Source: Arenicellales bacterium
GTDB lineage: Bacteria > Pseudomonadota > Gammaproteobacteria > Arenicellales > JAJDZL01
Assembly (NCBI GenBank): GCA_951813075.1
Contig: OX638343.1
Span: 372,001 to 436,000, forward strand
Length of the DNA stretch: 64,000 nt
Direction: 5' to 3'
Below the pieces are notes generated by a model. It saw only the letters and a program-made list of their open reading frames with translations, made no database searches and had not been told where the DNA came from. Shown here piece by piece: positions 26,217 through 37,300 of this stretch. The stretch's first letter is position 1; each line of letters begins with the position of its first letter. The position numbers and the translations under genes were made by a program.

Positions 26217-28054
26217 ACCGAGACAGGGTCCTTGTTTTCTGACATTTCGGTAAGTTTGGCCTCGATCTGTTCAATTTGCTGCAGCCACCACATTTCGGCG
26301 AACAGCCCGTCAAGTTTCAAAAGTTCTTCATGCGTACCTTGCTCGACAATTTCACCATTATCGAGCACGAGTATTCTGTCGGCGTCTGCAACTGTCGATA
26401 GACGATGTGCAATAACCAGAGTTGTACGGTTTTTGGCGACAATATCCAATGCGTTCTGGATAAAACGCTCGGATTTTGAATCAAGTGAAGAAGTTGCTTC
26501 ATCCAACACCAGGATAGGTGGGTTCTTCAATATTGTTCTGGCAATTGAGACACGTTGTTTTTCGCCACCCGAGAGTTTCAATCCACGCTCGCCAACGATT
26601 GTGTCAAAACTTTGGGGTAATGAATCAATGAACTCCTTCAGATTCGCTTGTTCTACAGCTTTTTCAAATTCCGATCGCGTACAGCGAGGATTTCCGTAAA
26701 GAATGTTGTACTCGATCGTGTCATTGAATAGCACAGTGTCTTGTGGGACGATGCCAATTGCGGCATGTAGCGATTCCAGAGTCACGTCACGCACATCTTG
26801 GCCATCGATCAGCACATGTCCGCTGTCAACATCGTAGAATCGAAACAGCAGACGCACGAGTGTGGATTTTCCGGAACCGCTTTTCCCCACCACAGCAATT
26901 TTTTGACCTGAGGGAATCTCAAAACTAACGTTCTTGAGAATGATACGGTCAGATTTATAACCAAAACCAACATTTTCAAATCTAATTGCCGCACCATTGG
27001 TAACCAACTCAGGTGCATCGTCTGGTTCCGACATGGTATCGTCGACATCCAGCAGATTGAACATTCTCTCCAAGTCGGTGAGTGCGTGATTGATTTCCCG
27101 AAAAGTGGTGCCAAGAAAGCGCAGCGGCATATACATCTGCATCAGGAAAGCATTAAGCATAATGAAATCTCCCAGTGTCAGAACGCCGGCAACGATTCCT
27201 TCTGCCGCGAGCATAAGCAACACAATCATTCCTGAGGCGATAATCAATCCCTGACCAATATTCAGTAGCGCCAGAGTCTGCTCACTGATAACAGATTGTT
27301 TTTCCCACTCTTTGAGATGGAAGTCAAAACGCTCAGCTTCGTGTCTTTCGTTACCGAAGTACTTGACAGTCTCGTAGTTCAATAAGGCATCAACGCTTGA
27401 TGAGTTCGCTTTGGATTCCGCAGCATTCATGCGAACCCGGAATTTGGTACGCCATCGCGTGACGTAGAAGGTGAATGCGAAGTAGGCTGCGATTGTACCA
27501 CCCGTAATCAATACGAATTTAGCCTCGAAATTGATCGCCAGAAAAGTACAGATCACCAATATTTCAAATATCGTCGGCACAATGCTGAAGACAATGTACC
27601 ACAACAGATAGTTGATGCCTCTGGTGCCTCGTTCAATATCGCGGGAGATGCCACCGGTCTCGCGGTCTTGATGGAAGGAGTGCGATAGGTTATGCAGATG
27701 TCGGAATACTTTTAAACCTATATTGCGGACCGCACGTTGGGAAGCACGAGAGAATAACGCGTTTCGGAGTTCTTCGAATAATGTACTCGACAACCCAAGT
27801 AGTCCGTATGTAAGAATCAGAGCAACCGGGACAATTAAAATCGGGTCTGGATTCAATGAGATGTCAAACCAATCAACGATTTTCTTGATCGTGATCGGAA
27901 CCAAGACGATTGCGACTTTTGCGAGAATCAGAAATGCGAACGCAATTCCGATTCTCCATCTGAATTCCCACAGATAGCTGGTAAGGGTTTCGAGAGTTTT
28001 CCAGACGTCTCTTTTGCCATCTGGATTGTTATGCACCATCAGATTAATATCCAT
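26213..28054 (-). CDS. Atm1-type ABC exporter (ABCB7/HMT1 family)
   Basis: This is a half-size ABC exporter of 613 residues with one membrane domain of six helices and one nucleotide-binding domain. The membrane part has HSFHQDRETGGISRDIERGT and ETVKYFGNERHEAERFD, the marks of Atm1/HMT1 transporters. In bacteria these export glutathione-linked metals and related thiol compounds. The NBD shows Walker A GKSGSGKST near residue 395, signature LSGGEKQR and Walker B ILVLDEATSSLD. Length agrees with Novosphingobium Atm1 and relatives. It works as a homodimer in the inner membrane. The HAD gene downstream is overlapped by four bases. Confidence 0.92.
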   Translation of the reverse strand: MDINLMVHNNPDGKRDVWKTLETLTSYLWEFRWRIGIAFAFLILAKVAIVLVPITIKKIVDWFDISLNPDPILIVPVALILTYGLLGLSSTLFEELRNALFSRASQRAVRNIGLKVFRHLHNLSHSFHQDRETGGISRDIERGTRGINYLLWYIVFSIVPTIFEILVICTFLAINFEAKFVLITGGTIAAYFAFTFYVTRWRTKFRVRMNAAESKANSSSVDALLNYETVKYFGNERHEAERFDFHLKEWEKQSVISEQTLALLNIGQGLIIASGMIVLLMLAAEGIVAGVLTLGDFIMLNAFLMQMYMPLRFLGTTFREINHALTDLERMFNLLDVDDTMSEPDDAPELVTNGAAIRFENVGFGYKSDRIILKNVSFEIPSGQKIAVVGKSGSGKSTLVRLLFRFYDVDSGHVLIDGQDVRDVTLESLHAAIGIVPQDTVLFNDTIEYNILYGNPRCTRSEFEKAVEQANLKEFIDSLPQSFDTIVGERGLKLSGGEKQRVSIARTILKNPPILVLDEATSSLDSKSERFIQNALDIVAKNRTTLVIAHRLSTVADADRILVLDNGEIVEQGTHEELLKLDGLFAEMWWLQQIEQIEAKLTEMSENKDPVSV

Positions 28055-28114
28055 CGGTCGATTCGATGAAACCTTATAGATTCAGAAATCGAAAGAGGCG
28101 AAGAGCCGAAAACC

Positions 28115-28798
28115 TTAATTTCCGGTAGTTCGTGGCGAATACTTCTTCCAGATCCGAAACCCCAATAGGATTGCGAGAACGGTTCCATAAATTACGGGTT
28201 CAGTAATATCAGCTTTTACGGAGAGGTAAAAATGCAAGACACCGAGGATTCCAATCAGGTAAACCAACTTATGCAGTTTGGCCCAGCGTCGCCCGCCCAG
28301 CCATCGGACCATTCGGTTTGTGGATGTAGCAGCGAGCAGCGTCATCATGGTAAACGCCGCCGAGCCGAAAAGTATGTAGTATCGTTCAATGATGTCTTCA
28401 ATTATCCGCCCGAAGTCAAAAAAGTTGTCGATCACCAGCCAGGTGAGAAAATGCAGGAGAATGTAAAAAAAGGCAAACACCCCCAGCATTCGACGTAACA
28501 GCGTCAGTTGATTGATTTTGGTCAGAATTCTAAGTGGTGTAATCGCCAGAGTGATCAGCAACAAGCGAAGTCCCCACTCGCCGGTTACTTTGGTGATGTC
28601 TTCAATAGGGTCGGCGCTTATGTTTCCTGTGAAAATATCAAAAGCCAGAATACTGACGGGAATCAGACAAAGTACAAAAATTACTGGTTTCGAGCGTCGA
28701 ATTCTTGTCGCCCAAATTTTCGAAGACGTATTGGCCATATCAGTTACAAAAAGATTCGCGATTCCCAGAATCATCTGGAAACCGCGATTGAGATACAT
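28115..28798 (-). CDS. msrQ: Protein-methionine-sulfoxide reductase heme-binding subunit
   Basis: MsrQ is an inner-membrane b-type heme protein that passes electrons from the quinone pool to periplasmic MsrP for repair of oxidised methionines. About six membrane helices are visible, with the ferric-reductase-like core LRRMLGVFAFFYILLHFLTW (heme His) and RRWAKLHKLVYLIGILGVLHF (further His). The ORF starts ten bases after the msrP stop at 28798, but an ATG at 28738 (MANTSS) gives an N-terminus closer to the usual family length. No strong ribosome-binding site distinguishes them. Its adjacency to msrP supports the assignment. Confidence 0.93.
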   Translation of the reverse strand: MYLNRGFQMILGIANLFVTDMANTSSKIWATRIRRSKPVIFVLCLIPVSILAFDIFTGNISADPIEDITKVTGEWGLRLLLITLAITPLRILTKINQLTLLRRMLGVFAFFYILLHFLTWLVIDNFFDFGRIIEDIIERYYILFGSAAFTMMTLLAATSTNRMVRWLGGRRWAKLHKLVYLIGILGVLHFYLSVKADITEPVIYGTVLAILLGFRIWKKYSPRTTGN

Positions 28799-28808
28799 AT
28801 GTCGTCAT

Positions 28809-29780
28809 TCAGAAATTGACGGAAAGATCCATACCACTATAAAGACTCGCAACCTGTTCGGAGTATCCATTGAACATCAACGTGGGTTGTCTGCCAAATA
28901 GCGTGCCAACCCGCCGTTCGGTGGCTTGGCTCCAGCGCGGATGATCTACATTTGGATTTACGTTGGCGTAGAACCCATATTCATTCGGTGCTTGATCCTG
29001 CCAAGTATTAAGCGGTTGCTGTTCGGTGAACGTGACAGATACGATAGACTTGATTCCCTTGAATCCATACTTCCAGGGAACCACCAAACGGATCGGTGCG
29101 CCATTTTGATTGGGCATGTGCTGGCCATACAGTCCCACAGCAAAAATTGCCAATGGATTCATGGCTTCATCCATTCGCAGTCCCTCACGATATGGCCAAT
29201 CCAATACACTGCCAAACAATCCGGGTCTTTGTCCGTCCATCTCCTCCGGTCTTACCAGTGTCAGCATCTCGACGTACTTGGCTTTTGATGTCGGTTTGTG
29301 AGATTTCAGAAATTCACTCAGTGGAAATCCAACCCATGGAACCACCATTGACCATGCCTCAACACACCGATGCCGGTAAATTCTTTCTTCCAGAGGAAAC
29401 TGTTTGAGTATGTCTTCGATATCCCAGTCACGTGGTGCTTCGCATTCACCCGACACCGATAGGCTCCAAGGACGCGTAGTCAACCGATGCGCGAGCTTCG
29501 ACGGACTTCTCTTGTCGGTCCCAAACTCATAAAAGTTGTTGTACGAAGTGACGTCCTTGAAACTTGTGAGTTCTTCGTCTGTTGAGGAAAACGGACTGTC
29601 CATAATATTTTCAAACTTTTGCGCTGCTTGCGCGTCTTCGGACTCAATGGCCAAAATAGACGCGGTTCCACCAATAGCGAGTGCGGCCGTTGTTTTCAGG
29701 AATTTGCGTCGATTCTTGTAGACGCTGAGCGGTGTGATTTCGCTCGTTGGAATATCAGGTTTACGTCGTATTAGTACCAT
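28809..29780 (-). CDS. msrP: Protein-methionine-sulfoxide reductase catalytic subunit
   Basis: MsrP is a periplasmic molybdopterin enzyme that reduces methionine sulfoxide in envelope proteins. The 323-residue precursor carries a Tat motif [16 protein letters not shown] near residues 23-38. The molybdenum-ligating Cys lies in [15 protein letters not shown] near residue 137-151. [11 protein letters not shown] and [10 protein letters not shown] near the C-terminus are typical of the YedY family. It is the first gene of the msrPQ pair. No regulator such as a two-component pair of the HprSR type is adjacent, so its control is not visible here. Confidence 0.95.
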   Translation of the reverse strand: MVLIRRKPDIPTSEITPLSVYKNRRKFLKTTAALAIGGTASILAIESEDAQAAQKFENIMDSPFSSTDEELTSFKDVTSYNNFYEFGTDKRSPSKLAHRLTTRPWSLSVSGECEAPRDWDIEDILKQFPLEERIYRHRCVEAWSMVVPWVGFPLSEFLKSHKPTSKAKYVEMLTLVRPEEMDGQRPGLFGSVLDWPYREGLRMDEAMNPLAIFAVGLYGQHMPNQNGAPIRLVVPWKYGFKGIKSIVSVTFTEQQPLNTWQDQAPNEYGFYANVNPNVDHPRWSQATERRVGTLFGRQPTLMFNGYSEQVASLYSGMDLSVNF

Positions 29781-29824
29781 TTTTCAAACCTACATCTTTT
29801 GTCATTGATTTTTAAATCGGTTGG

Positions 29825-31009
29825 TTACAATCTTTCAAATGCCGCTGCGATACCCTGACCACCACCGATACACATGGATACGATGGCGTATCTGCCGCCC
29901 GTGCGTTTCAATTCATGCAATGCCTTTACCGTCAGAATGCACCCGGTTGCCCCAATGGGATGTCCAAGAGATATACCGCTTCCGTTCGGATTGGTCCTGT
30001 CTGAAGGCAAGTTGAGATCTTTCATCACAGCGAGTGCTTGTACGGCAAACGCTTCGTTGAGTTCTATAACATCAACATTGTCGAGATTCAGTCTGGTTCT
30101 GTCGAGCAGTTTGCGAATTGCCGGGACAGGTCCGATTCCCATGTACTCGGGTTCAACACCTGAATGGGTATAGTCGAGTAGTTTTGCGATGGGTTCGTGA
30201 CCGGCTCTTTCTGCGGCGCCAGCCTCCATCATTACAATTGCGGCCGCTGCGTCGTTTATCCCGGATGCGTTACCCGCAGTCACGGAACCTTCCTTTTTGA
30301 AAACCGGACGCATTTTAGCGAGGCTATCCATGGTGCAATCAGGACGGATATGCTCATCTGTTGCGAATTGTGTTGTTTCTCGACGAGACTTTACTTCAAT
30401 GGGAACGATTTGATCATCAAATCTGCCTTCCTCATGTGCTCGCGCAGCTCTGGCGTGGCTTTCAACAGACAGGGCATCTTGCTCATCTCTGTCTATTTTC
30501 CATTTTTCTGCGATATTCTCGGCTGTCACTCCCATGTGACAGTCATGGAACGGATCACTCAAAGCGCCGACCATGATGTCGATAAACTGAGCATGCCCCA
30601 TACGCTGTCCCCAGCGCATCCCTGTGGCCCAGTAAGGTGCACCGCTCATGGACTCGGCACCGCCTGCGATGACTGTATCGGCGTCACCGAGTTGAACGAT
30701 CTGTGCAGCATTCACTATAGCCTGCAATCCACTCCCGCAGAGACGATTGACAGTCAGCGCCGGTGTCTCAATCGGCAAGCCACCTTCCAGGGCAGCATAT
30801 CTGGAAATGTACATGTCGCGCTTGTCGGAGTGTAGTACGTTGCCGATGACGCAATGCCCGACTGAGTTCGGATCGATGCCTGTTTTGTCCAATGCGCCAC
30901 GGACTGCAATCGCGCCCAGTTCACATGCTGAAAAAGATTTTAATGTACCACCATAATCACCGATACCGGTTCTTACACCGTCCAATACAACGACTTCATT
31001 GCCTTTCAT
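29825..31009 (-). CDS. Acetyl-CoA acetyltransferase / beta-ketothiolase
   Basis: Thiolase condenses two acetyl-CoA or cleaves 3-ketoacyl-CoA. The 394-residue protein has the acyl-accepting Cys91 in NRLCGSGLQ, the catalytic His in SLGHPIGATG, the C-terminal Cys in SMCIGGGQG, and NEAFAVQALAV. It is most like biosynthetic or beta-ketothiolases (BktB/PhaA type), but no phaB or phaC is nearby, so polyhydroxyalkanoate synthesis cannot be claimed. It is transcribed away from msrP with a 44-base gap and may share an operon with the GNAT gene 45 bases upstream. The acetyl-CoA theme links it loosely with isocitrate lyase. Confidence 0.93.
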   Translation of the reverse strand: MKGNEVVVLDGVRTGIGDYGGTLKSFSACELGAIAVRGALDKTGIDPNSVGHCVIGNVLHSDKRDMYISRYAALEGGLPIETPALTVNRLCGSGLQAIVNAAQIVQLGDADTVIAGGAESMSGAPYWATGMRWGQRMGHAQFIDIMVGALSDPFHDCHMGVTAENIAEKWKIDRDEQDALSVESHARAARAHEEGRFDDQIVPIEVKSRRETTQFATDEHIRPDCTMDSLAKMRPVFKKEGSVTAGNASGINDAAAAIVMMEAGAAERAGHEPIAKLLDYTHSGVEPEYMGIGPVPAIRKLLDRTRLNLDNVDVIELNEAFAVQALAVMKDLNLPSDRTNPNGSGISLGHPIGATGCILTVKALHELKRTGGRYAIVSMCIGGGQGIAAAFERL

Positions 31010-31054
31010 TAAATTTCCTTTATTTCGTTAAATCAATTAAATAATCAAAGTTAT

Positions 31055-31534
31055 TCAAGTATTTTTCAAAGTAGTTTCGTAAACAAGATAATTTGTCGCT
31101 TGCATACCGATCGAATGATATGTTGCCTGTGCCAGCTTATTGTCTTTTTCAACATAGAGCCTCATTCCACAGACTTCGGGATTGCCTGAGGCAAGGTTGA
31201 TAGTGAAACTCCATAATTGTTTGAAAACGCCTTTCCGACGAAATTCGGATTTAACATAGACGCTTTGCAACCACCATTGTACACCGTTACGCCAGTCACT
31301 CCATTCGTAAGTGACCATCAGGCAACCGATGATGTTTCCAGAATTGGTTGCGACAACGTAGAACCCCAGCCCTGGGTCATCGAACACGGCTTGCACACCA
31401 TCAGACACCGTTTCCGGTGTGAGTTGAATATTTTCGGTTTCCCACGCAATGTTACGGGTAAAGTCAGCTATTGTCGCCGCGTCTTGGGGTTCTGCGAGTC
31501 TCACTTCGATAGGGATTTTCAGTGGTTCATCCAT
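31055..31534 (-). CDS. GNAT family N-acetyltransferase
   Basis: The 159-residue protein has the GNAT fold: the N-terminal VRLAEPQDAATIADF strand-helix, the central WWLQSVYVKSEFRRKGVFKQL acetyl-CoA pyrophosphate loop (Q/RxxGxG/A type, here RRKGVF), and MRLYVEKDNKLAQATYHSIG. Substrate is unknown. It ends 45 bases before the thiolase start on the same strand, so the two may be cotranscribed. Confidence 0.9.
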   Translation of the reverse strand: MDEPLKIPIEVRLAEPQDAATIADFTRNIAWETENIQLTPETVSDGVQAVFDDPGLGFYVVATNSGNIIGCLMVTYEWSDWRNGVQWWLQSVYVKSEFRRKGVFKQLWSFTINLASGNPEVCGMRLYVEKDNKLAQATYHSIGMQATNYLVYETTLKNT

Positions 31535-31702
31535 ATTTTGAAACTCGGAGTCTTAAGGGAGTACCAATTATAATGGCGCTGAAATTATTCCGAATTCTTG
31601 GTCAATCTATAGATCTTAGAGTATATCTTTTCGGTAATCCAAGATACTCTGTGATTTGCCAATTGTTCGGATCATACAAGCACTGACAAATGGAAAAGGT
31701 TC

Positions 31703-32596
31703 ATGGGCTCAAATTCAGATTCAAAGGGTGTTAAAACTACATTTCTCGGACTAGGCGTGATGGGATATCCGATGGCCGGCCATCTGGCGACAAACGGGTA
31801 TGAAGTATGTGTCTTTAACCGAACCGCAAGCAGATCGGAGCAGTGGGTGAATCAGCACTCTGGCAGCAGATCTGAAACACCAGCTGATGCAGTACAGGAT
31901 GCGGACTTCGTTTTCGCCTGTGTCGGTAACGACAATGATATCGAGGAGATTTGCTGTGGTGAAAATGGTGCATTTTCCAAAATGAAACCCGGTTCAGTGT
32001 TCATTGATCACACCACTGCATCGGCGCGCATCGCAAGACATCTTGCGCAGATTGCAACCGATTCCGAGCTTCATTTCATTGATGCGCCGGTGTCAGGCGG
32101 TCAGGCAGGTGCGGAAAATGGAATTCTGACAATCATGGCGGGCGGCGACAGAACTGTCTTCAAATCTGTCGCTCCGGTGATGCAGAGCTATGGCAGGGCG
32201 GTAACACTGATGGGGCCTGTAGGCTCTGGACAGCTGACCAAGATGGTAAATCAGATTTCCATCGCTGGACTGATTCAAGGATTGTCCGAAGCATTGAACT
32301 TCGCTACGAAGGTTGGGCTGGATGAGAAACAAGTGCTGGATGTGATTTCCAAGGGCGCCGCACAGTCGTGGCAGATGGAAAATCGCGGCACAACGATGGT
32401 AGATGATCAATTCGATTTTGGGTTCGCGGTTGACTGGATGCGCAAGGATCTGGCTATCTGCCTTGGTGAGGCAGACAAGGCCGGTGCGAGACTCCCGGTG
32501 ACCGCCCTGGTTGATCAGTTTTACGCAGAAATTCAGGCAATGGGCGGCAACCGATGGGATACTTCGAGCCTGATCCGACTCTTGCGAAATCCATAA
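31703..32596 (+). CDS. NAD(P)-dependent beta-hydroxyacid dehydrogenase (3-hydroxyisobutyrate dehydrogenase family)
   Basis: The 297-residue protein has the Rossmann motif FLGLGVMGYPMAGHL near residues 14-28, the substrate-binding DAPVSGGQAGAENG near 128-140, and the catalytic Lys180 in GQLTKMVNQI. The C-terminal helical domain has the DFGFAVDWMRKDLAI segment. Family members oxidise 3-hydroxyisobutyrate, tartronate semialdehyde, glyoxylate or related compounds. Which one applies here is not decided by sequence. A glyoxylate or tartronate role would fit isocitrate lyase. It stands alone and converges with an MFS gene. Confidence 0.92.
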   Translation: MGSNSDSKGVKTTFLGLGVMGYPMAGHLATNGYEVCVFNRTASRSEQWVNQHSGSRSETPADAVQDADFVFACVGNDNDIEEICCGENGAFSKMKPGSVFIDHTTASARIARHLAQIATDSELHFIDAPVSGGQAGAENGILTIMAGGDRTVFKSVAPVMQSYGRAVTLMGPVGSGQLTKMVNQISIAGLIQGLSEALNFATKVGLDEKQVLDVISKGAAQSWQMENRGTTMVDDQFDFGFAVDWMRKDLAICLGEADKAGARLPVTALVDQFYAEIQAMGGNRWDTSSLIRLLRNP

Positions 32597-32653
32597 GCGC
32601 AAGAATTTATCTGCGCAGGCGATCTGGCATCTGTGCACTGGGGAGGTGGCTTG

Positions 32654-33940
32654 CTAGTCTTTTTTCGGACCAATGGGATGCGTCATATCCTTATCCGTTT
32701 GGTCGCTCACTTCCTGATGGCTGGTTTCGCTCTTGGTGGATGATTCTCCGACTCGAAAAATGCGGCTGAATTTTTTCTTTTTCGGGGCCTCCTTTACTCT
32801 GGTTCGCCAGATTACGTGTGCGGCATACAGCAACATAATTGTCGCGCTGTATATGAACAAGAAATGAAAACCCAGAAAGTCAACTGCTGTAGCGCCTAGC
32901 ACAGGACCAATGATTGAACCGGTGCTGAACGCGGTCAGCATTCCCGCTGCAGCATAAAGCAATTTTGTCCGGTCGATGGAGTCGTTCATATAAGCCAGCG
33001 CAATAGGATAGACTGTAAAGGAAAACGCTCCGAACAGGGATGCACATATCAGAAATGCAATTAAATTCGCCTCTGCAGTGAAGATTATCGCAACTGAGAT
33101 CAAGCCGCTGGCGAAACACATGGTTGCGATAAGTTTTCGACGATCAAAGTGGTCTGACAATCGCCCGATCGGCCACTGTAGCAACCCACCACTGAAGATA
33201 ACCAACGCCATGAAGTATGCGGTGGTGGATGGTGTCATGCCCAATCCTTGAACGTAGACCGGAGCAAGTCCGTACACGGCAGAATAGACCAGTCCACAGC
33301 AAAAAGCACCTGACATGGCGGTGGGTGAATATCCGTAAATTTCCCGAAATTTGAAAGCTTGCCTTGCCTTCACTTCAGGTGCCGGTAGTCTTGTCATGAG
33401 TACTGGTGCGAGCGATAGCATATAGCCAATGGCAGCGATTGAGAACAGCTGAAATCCGGAGCTATCCGCAAAGGGAATGAACAGTTGACCGGTCCCCGCT
33501 GCGAGATAATGCGTGATCATGTACATCGAGAGCACCTGTCCCCTTGTCGTTCGCGTCGCTTGGGCGTTGATCCAGCTTTCGGTAACCATCAGAAGCCCGG
33601 CGATACAAAAACCGGTACCGAGCCGAATCGCGATCCACGAGTAGGGGTCGACTACCAGAGCATGTAGCAATGCGCAGACCGCACCATATCCGGCGAACAC
33701 TGCATAGGATCGACCGTGACCACTTCGGGCGACCACGATGCTGCTGAACTTTGCACCGAGATATAGCCCGAGGAAATAAGCCGCACTGATACAGCCGATC
33801 AGAATTATCGGGAATCCTTCCTGCTGGGCACGAAGCGAAAGCAGTGTCATCAGCAACGCATTACCACTGAACAAAAATGCGTAGCTGATCAATAAAGAAG
33901 ATATTGCAGCTAAAGTGCCAAACAATGCTTCAATCTCCAA
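32654..33940 (-). CDS. MFS transporter (YcaD/UMF1-like permease)
   Basis: The 428-residue protein has twelve hydrophobic segments in two bundles. The loop between helices 2 and 3 carries YLGAKFSSIVVARSGHGRSY, and GLLQWPIGRLSDHFDRRKLI lies between helices 8 and 9, both characteristic of major-facilitator permeases of the YcaD type. It ends in a charged cytoplasmic tail (about residues 385-428) with a KKKKF cluster. Substrate is unknown. About 450 bases without a gene precede it. Confidence 0.88.
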   Translation of the reverse strand: MEIEALFGTLAAISSLLISYAFLFSGNALLMTLLSLRAQQEGFPIILIGCISAAYFLGLYLGAKFSSIVVARSGHGRSYAVFAGYGAVCALLHALVVDPYSWIAIRLGTGFCIAGLLMVTESWINAQATRTTRGQVLSMYMITHYLAAGTGQLFIPFADSSGFQLFSIAAIGYMLSLAPVLMTRLPAPEVKARQAFKFREIYGYSPTAMSGAFCCGLVYSAVYGLAPVYVQGLGMTPSTTAYFMALVIFSGGLLQWPIGRLSDHFDRRKLIATMCFASGLISVAIIFTAEANLIAFLICASLFGAFSFTVYPIALAYMNDSIDRTKLLYAAAGMLTAFSTGSIIGPVLGATAVDFLGFHFLFIYSATIMLLYAAHVIWRTRVKEAPKKKKFSRIFRVGESSTKSETSHQEVSDQTDKDMTHPIGPKKD

Positions 33941-34397
33941 ATTATCGAATTATCACGCCACAATCCTGGCCAATCCCGATGTGCTGAATACAGTTGTGAA
34001 TCAACAAGCGCATGATTCACCAGAATCGTAAACCGAATGCATCTATATGAACGGCGACTGTGACAGAATCGTCGGTTCCATGAATTGGATATATGTGGGT
34101 ACGGGCACAATATTCAATAGCGATGCGAATTTTGAGATAATTAACTAGTATGAATGATGTGAGAATCAGATAGCTACTGATAGAGTTTCAATCCTTAGGA
34201 AATACGGTTCGACACCAGCGGCTCACATCCACCAAGATATTCATTCAACTATCCATGGTGTACGATCGAATAAATTATATTTTATGTATTGAAAATCCGA
34301 CATCAGACAGAACAAAATTTATGTCAATATATTGTGCGTCTTTGGCGTATGTGAAATGATTGACTCAGTAATATTTTTGGTCGCGGCGGTATAGGAA
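33941..34397. other. Divergent intergenic region between the MFS gene and lhr
   Basis: No gene, RNA or repeat was recognised. The region is A+T-rich and should hold the promoters of both divergent genes; no clear consensus promoter could be picked out. Confidence 0.5.
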
Positions 34398-37300
34398 TTG
34401 GGTGACATAAATAAACAGTGTTGGAGTTTTCACCCACAGGTTCAAAGGTGGTTTGAGACAACCTATGACAGCGCCACGGAGTGCCAGGAGTCGGCCTGGC
34501 CTGCGATACAGAACCAACGTGATGTCATCGTTGCTGCTCCGACCGGTTCGGGCAAGACTCTTGCAGCGTTTCTGGCGGTCATTGATGAACTGGTTCAACT
34601 CGGCGTTGATCAAGGCGAAGTTCCAGCTGGAACACATGTAGTCTACGTTTCTCCACTCAAGGCGCTCTCCTACGACATTGAGAGAAATCTTGAAGCGCCG
34701 CTGGATGGAATCAGAGAGAACCTCGCGAATTCCGGCTATGGAGACATTCATATCCGAAGCGGTGTTCGCACCGGCGACACGACTCAGTCAGAACGCCAGA
34801 AAATGGCAAAGAATCCTCCGCATATTCTTGTCACCACTCCGGAATCGTTGTACCTGCTGTTGACTTCCGTGTCTGGCAGGAAGATGCTGGGTTCGGTTCG
34901 GCGCCTAATTATTGATGAAATTCATTCGCTAGTCAGCAATAAACGAGGTGCACACCTTTCGCTTTCTATCGCCAGACTCGAAGCGATGCTGGCGACATCA
35001 CCAGTGAAAATTGGTTTATCTGCCACACAAAAGCCGATAGATCGTGTTGCATCATTCCTGACGGGAAAACAACAACACAACTGCGTGATCGTGAATTCGG
35101 GTCACATACGCAAGTGGGACTTGAAAATCGAAGTTCCGTCGCATCCCTTGGAGTCTGTGATGTCTACGGAAAGTTGGCAGGAAACCTATCGGAAAATTGC
35201 AAATTTGGTGGAGAACCACCAAACGACACTGATTTTCGTCAACACACGTCGTCATGTGGAACGTGCAAGCCGGCACCTTGCGGAATTGATCGGTAAAGAA
35301 CACGTCGCGTCGCACCATGGAAGTCTCTCGAAAGAGCATCGATTTGATGCCGAACAGAAATTGAAAAGCGGTTCATTGAAAGTGCTTGTTGCTACCGCGT
35401 CGCTTGAAATGGGAATTGATATCGGTGACATCGATTTGGTCTGCCAGATCTCCTCACCTCGATCAATCGCGGTCTTCTTACAAAGAGTTGGTCGATCCGG
35501 TCATACATTAGGGAAGATCCCGAAGGGGATATTGTTTCCAACATCGAGAGATGAGTTGATCGAAAGTGCCGCGCTATTCAAAGCTGTGAACGATGGTGAA
35601 TTGGAAAGTCTGGAAATCTGTCACTCTTCGCTGGACGCGCTGGCGCAACAGATTGTGGCGGAAGTCAGCGCACGTGATTGGAATATCGATGATCTGTATC
35701 AGTGCTTTTTGACAGCATATCCATATCGAAACATTACGCTGGATTGTTTCCACGAAATTCTACAGATGCTATCAGAAGGATTTTCACTTCGATGGGGACG
35801 TCGAGGTGCATACATTTATCTCGACGCGGTCAATCGAATGGTGCGAGCGCGAGCTGGAGCACGAATTGCAGCTGCTACCAACGCCGGCGTCATTGCTGAT
35901 CAATTTGATTATGACGTGATCTTGGAGCCGGAAGATATCCGAATTGGTACTGTTAATGAAGATTTTGCATTCGAGAGCCTGGTTGGAGATATTTTTCAGT
36001 TGGGTAATATGTCCTATCGAGTTCGGCGTGTCGAAAAGGGATTCGTTCGTGTTGAAGATGCTCGCGGGCAGCCGCCAAACATTCCGTTCTGGCTCGGTGA
36101 AGGAAGAGGACGTAGTAATGAGTTGAGCAGGGCGGTGTCCGATCTGCGCGAGTATGTGTGTGAGTGTCTGAACGAGAAGCATCTGGAAGACGTTGTTAGT
36201 CTGGTTCAGGTTTACTGCCAGATCGATTCGCATATTTCTACTCAAATTGTCGAATACTTGGCGGCATCAAAAAAAGCACTCGGAGTTATTCCAACCCAGA
36301 AAACGATTGTCTTTGAACGATTCTTTGATGAAATGAACGACTGGCATCTGGTGATCCACAGTGTATTCGGTTCTAGATTGAATCGCGCTTGGGGGTTGGC
36401 TTTGCGAAAGCGTTTTTGCGTCCGCTTCAACTTTGAACTTCAGGCTGCTGCGCTTGAAGACAATTTTGTCCTGTCGCTCGGTCCGACCCACAGTTTTGCG
36501 CTGGAAGAGGTTAAAGGATATGTGAAACGTTCGACGGCCAGTACGGTGTTAAGACAGGCGGTACTTGGAGCGCCCATGTTCGGTGTGCGGTGGCGTTGGG
36601 TTGCGAGCGCCGCGCTTGCCGTACTCCGATTCCGCAATGGAAAAAAGGTTCCACCGCCATTTCAGAGAAACGATTCCGAGGATCTGTTATCTGTAGTCTT
36701 TCCGGATCAACTGGCTTGCCAAGAGAACATTGCAGGTCCGGTCGAAATACCGGACCATCCGTTAGTCAGTCAGACCCTGACGGACTGCACTAAGGAACTG
36801 ATGGATCTGGATGGTTTCGAGTCCTTGCTGGACAAAATTGAGCGCGGTCGAATTTCGGTTGTATGCCGTGACCTGAGTGAGCCATCTCCGCTCGCACAGG
36901 AGGTATTGACGGCAAAGCCATACGCTTTCCTCGACGATGCACCTGCCGAAGAACGAAGAACGCTCGCTGTGCAATCCCGTCGTTATCTGAACTCATCTGA
37001 CGTGACCGAATATGACATGCTTGATAAGGAAGTGATCGAACGTCTATGTGTGCAAGCGTGGCCTGACCCAACCAACGTGGAAGAATTGCATGACACATTG
37101 GTGAGTCTTGGCTATATGCATTCGAGTGAGGCGACTCCGAAAACCGAATCGCCCTTGTGTCAATTTTCCGAAACCCTCTGGCATTCTTTTTTCGAACATT
37201 TAGTTGCTGATAAAAGAGCAACCAGACTGACAACACCCAGTGGCAATGAACTTTGGGTAGCAGCAGAAAGACTGGATGAGATGAAGCTTGTACATCCGAA

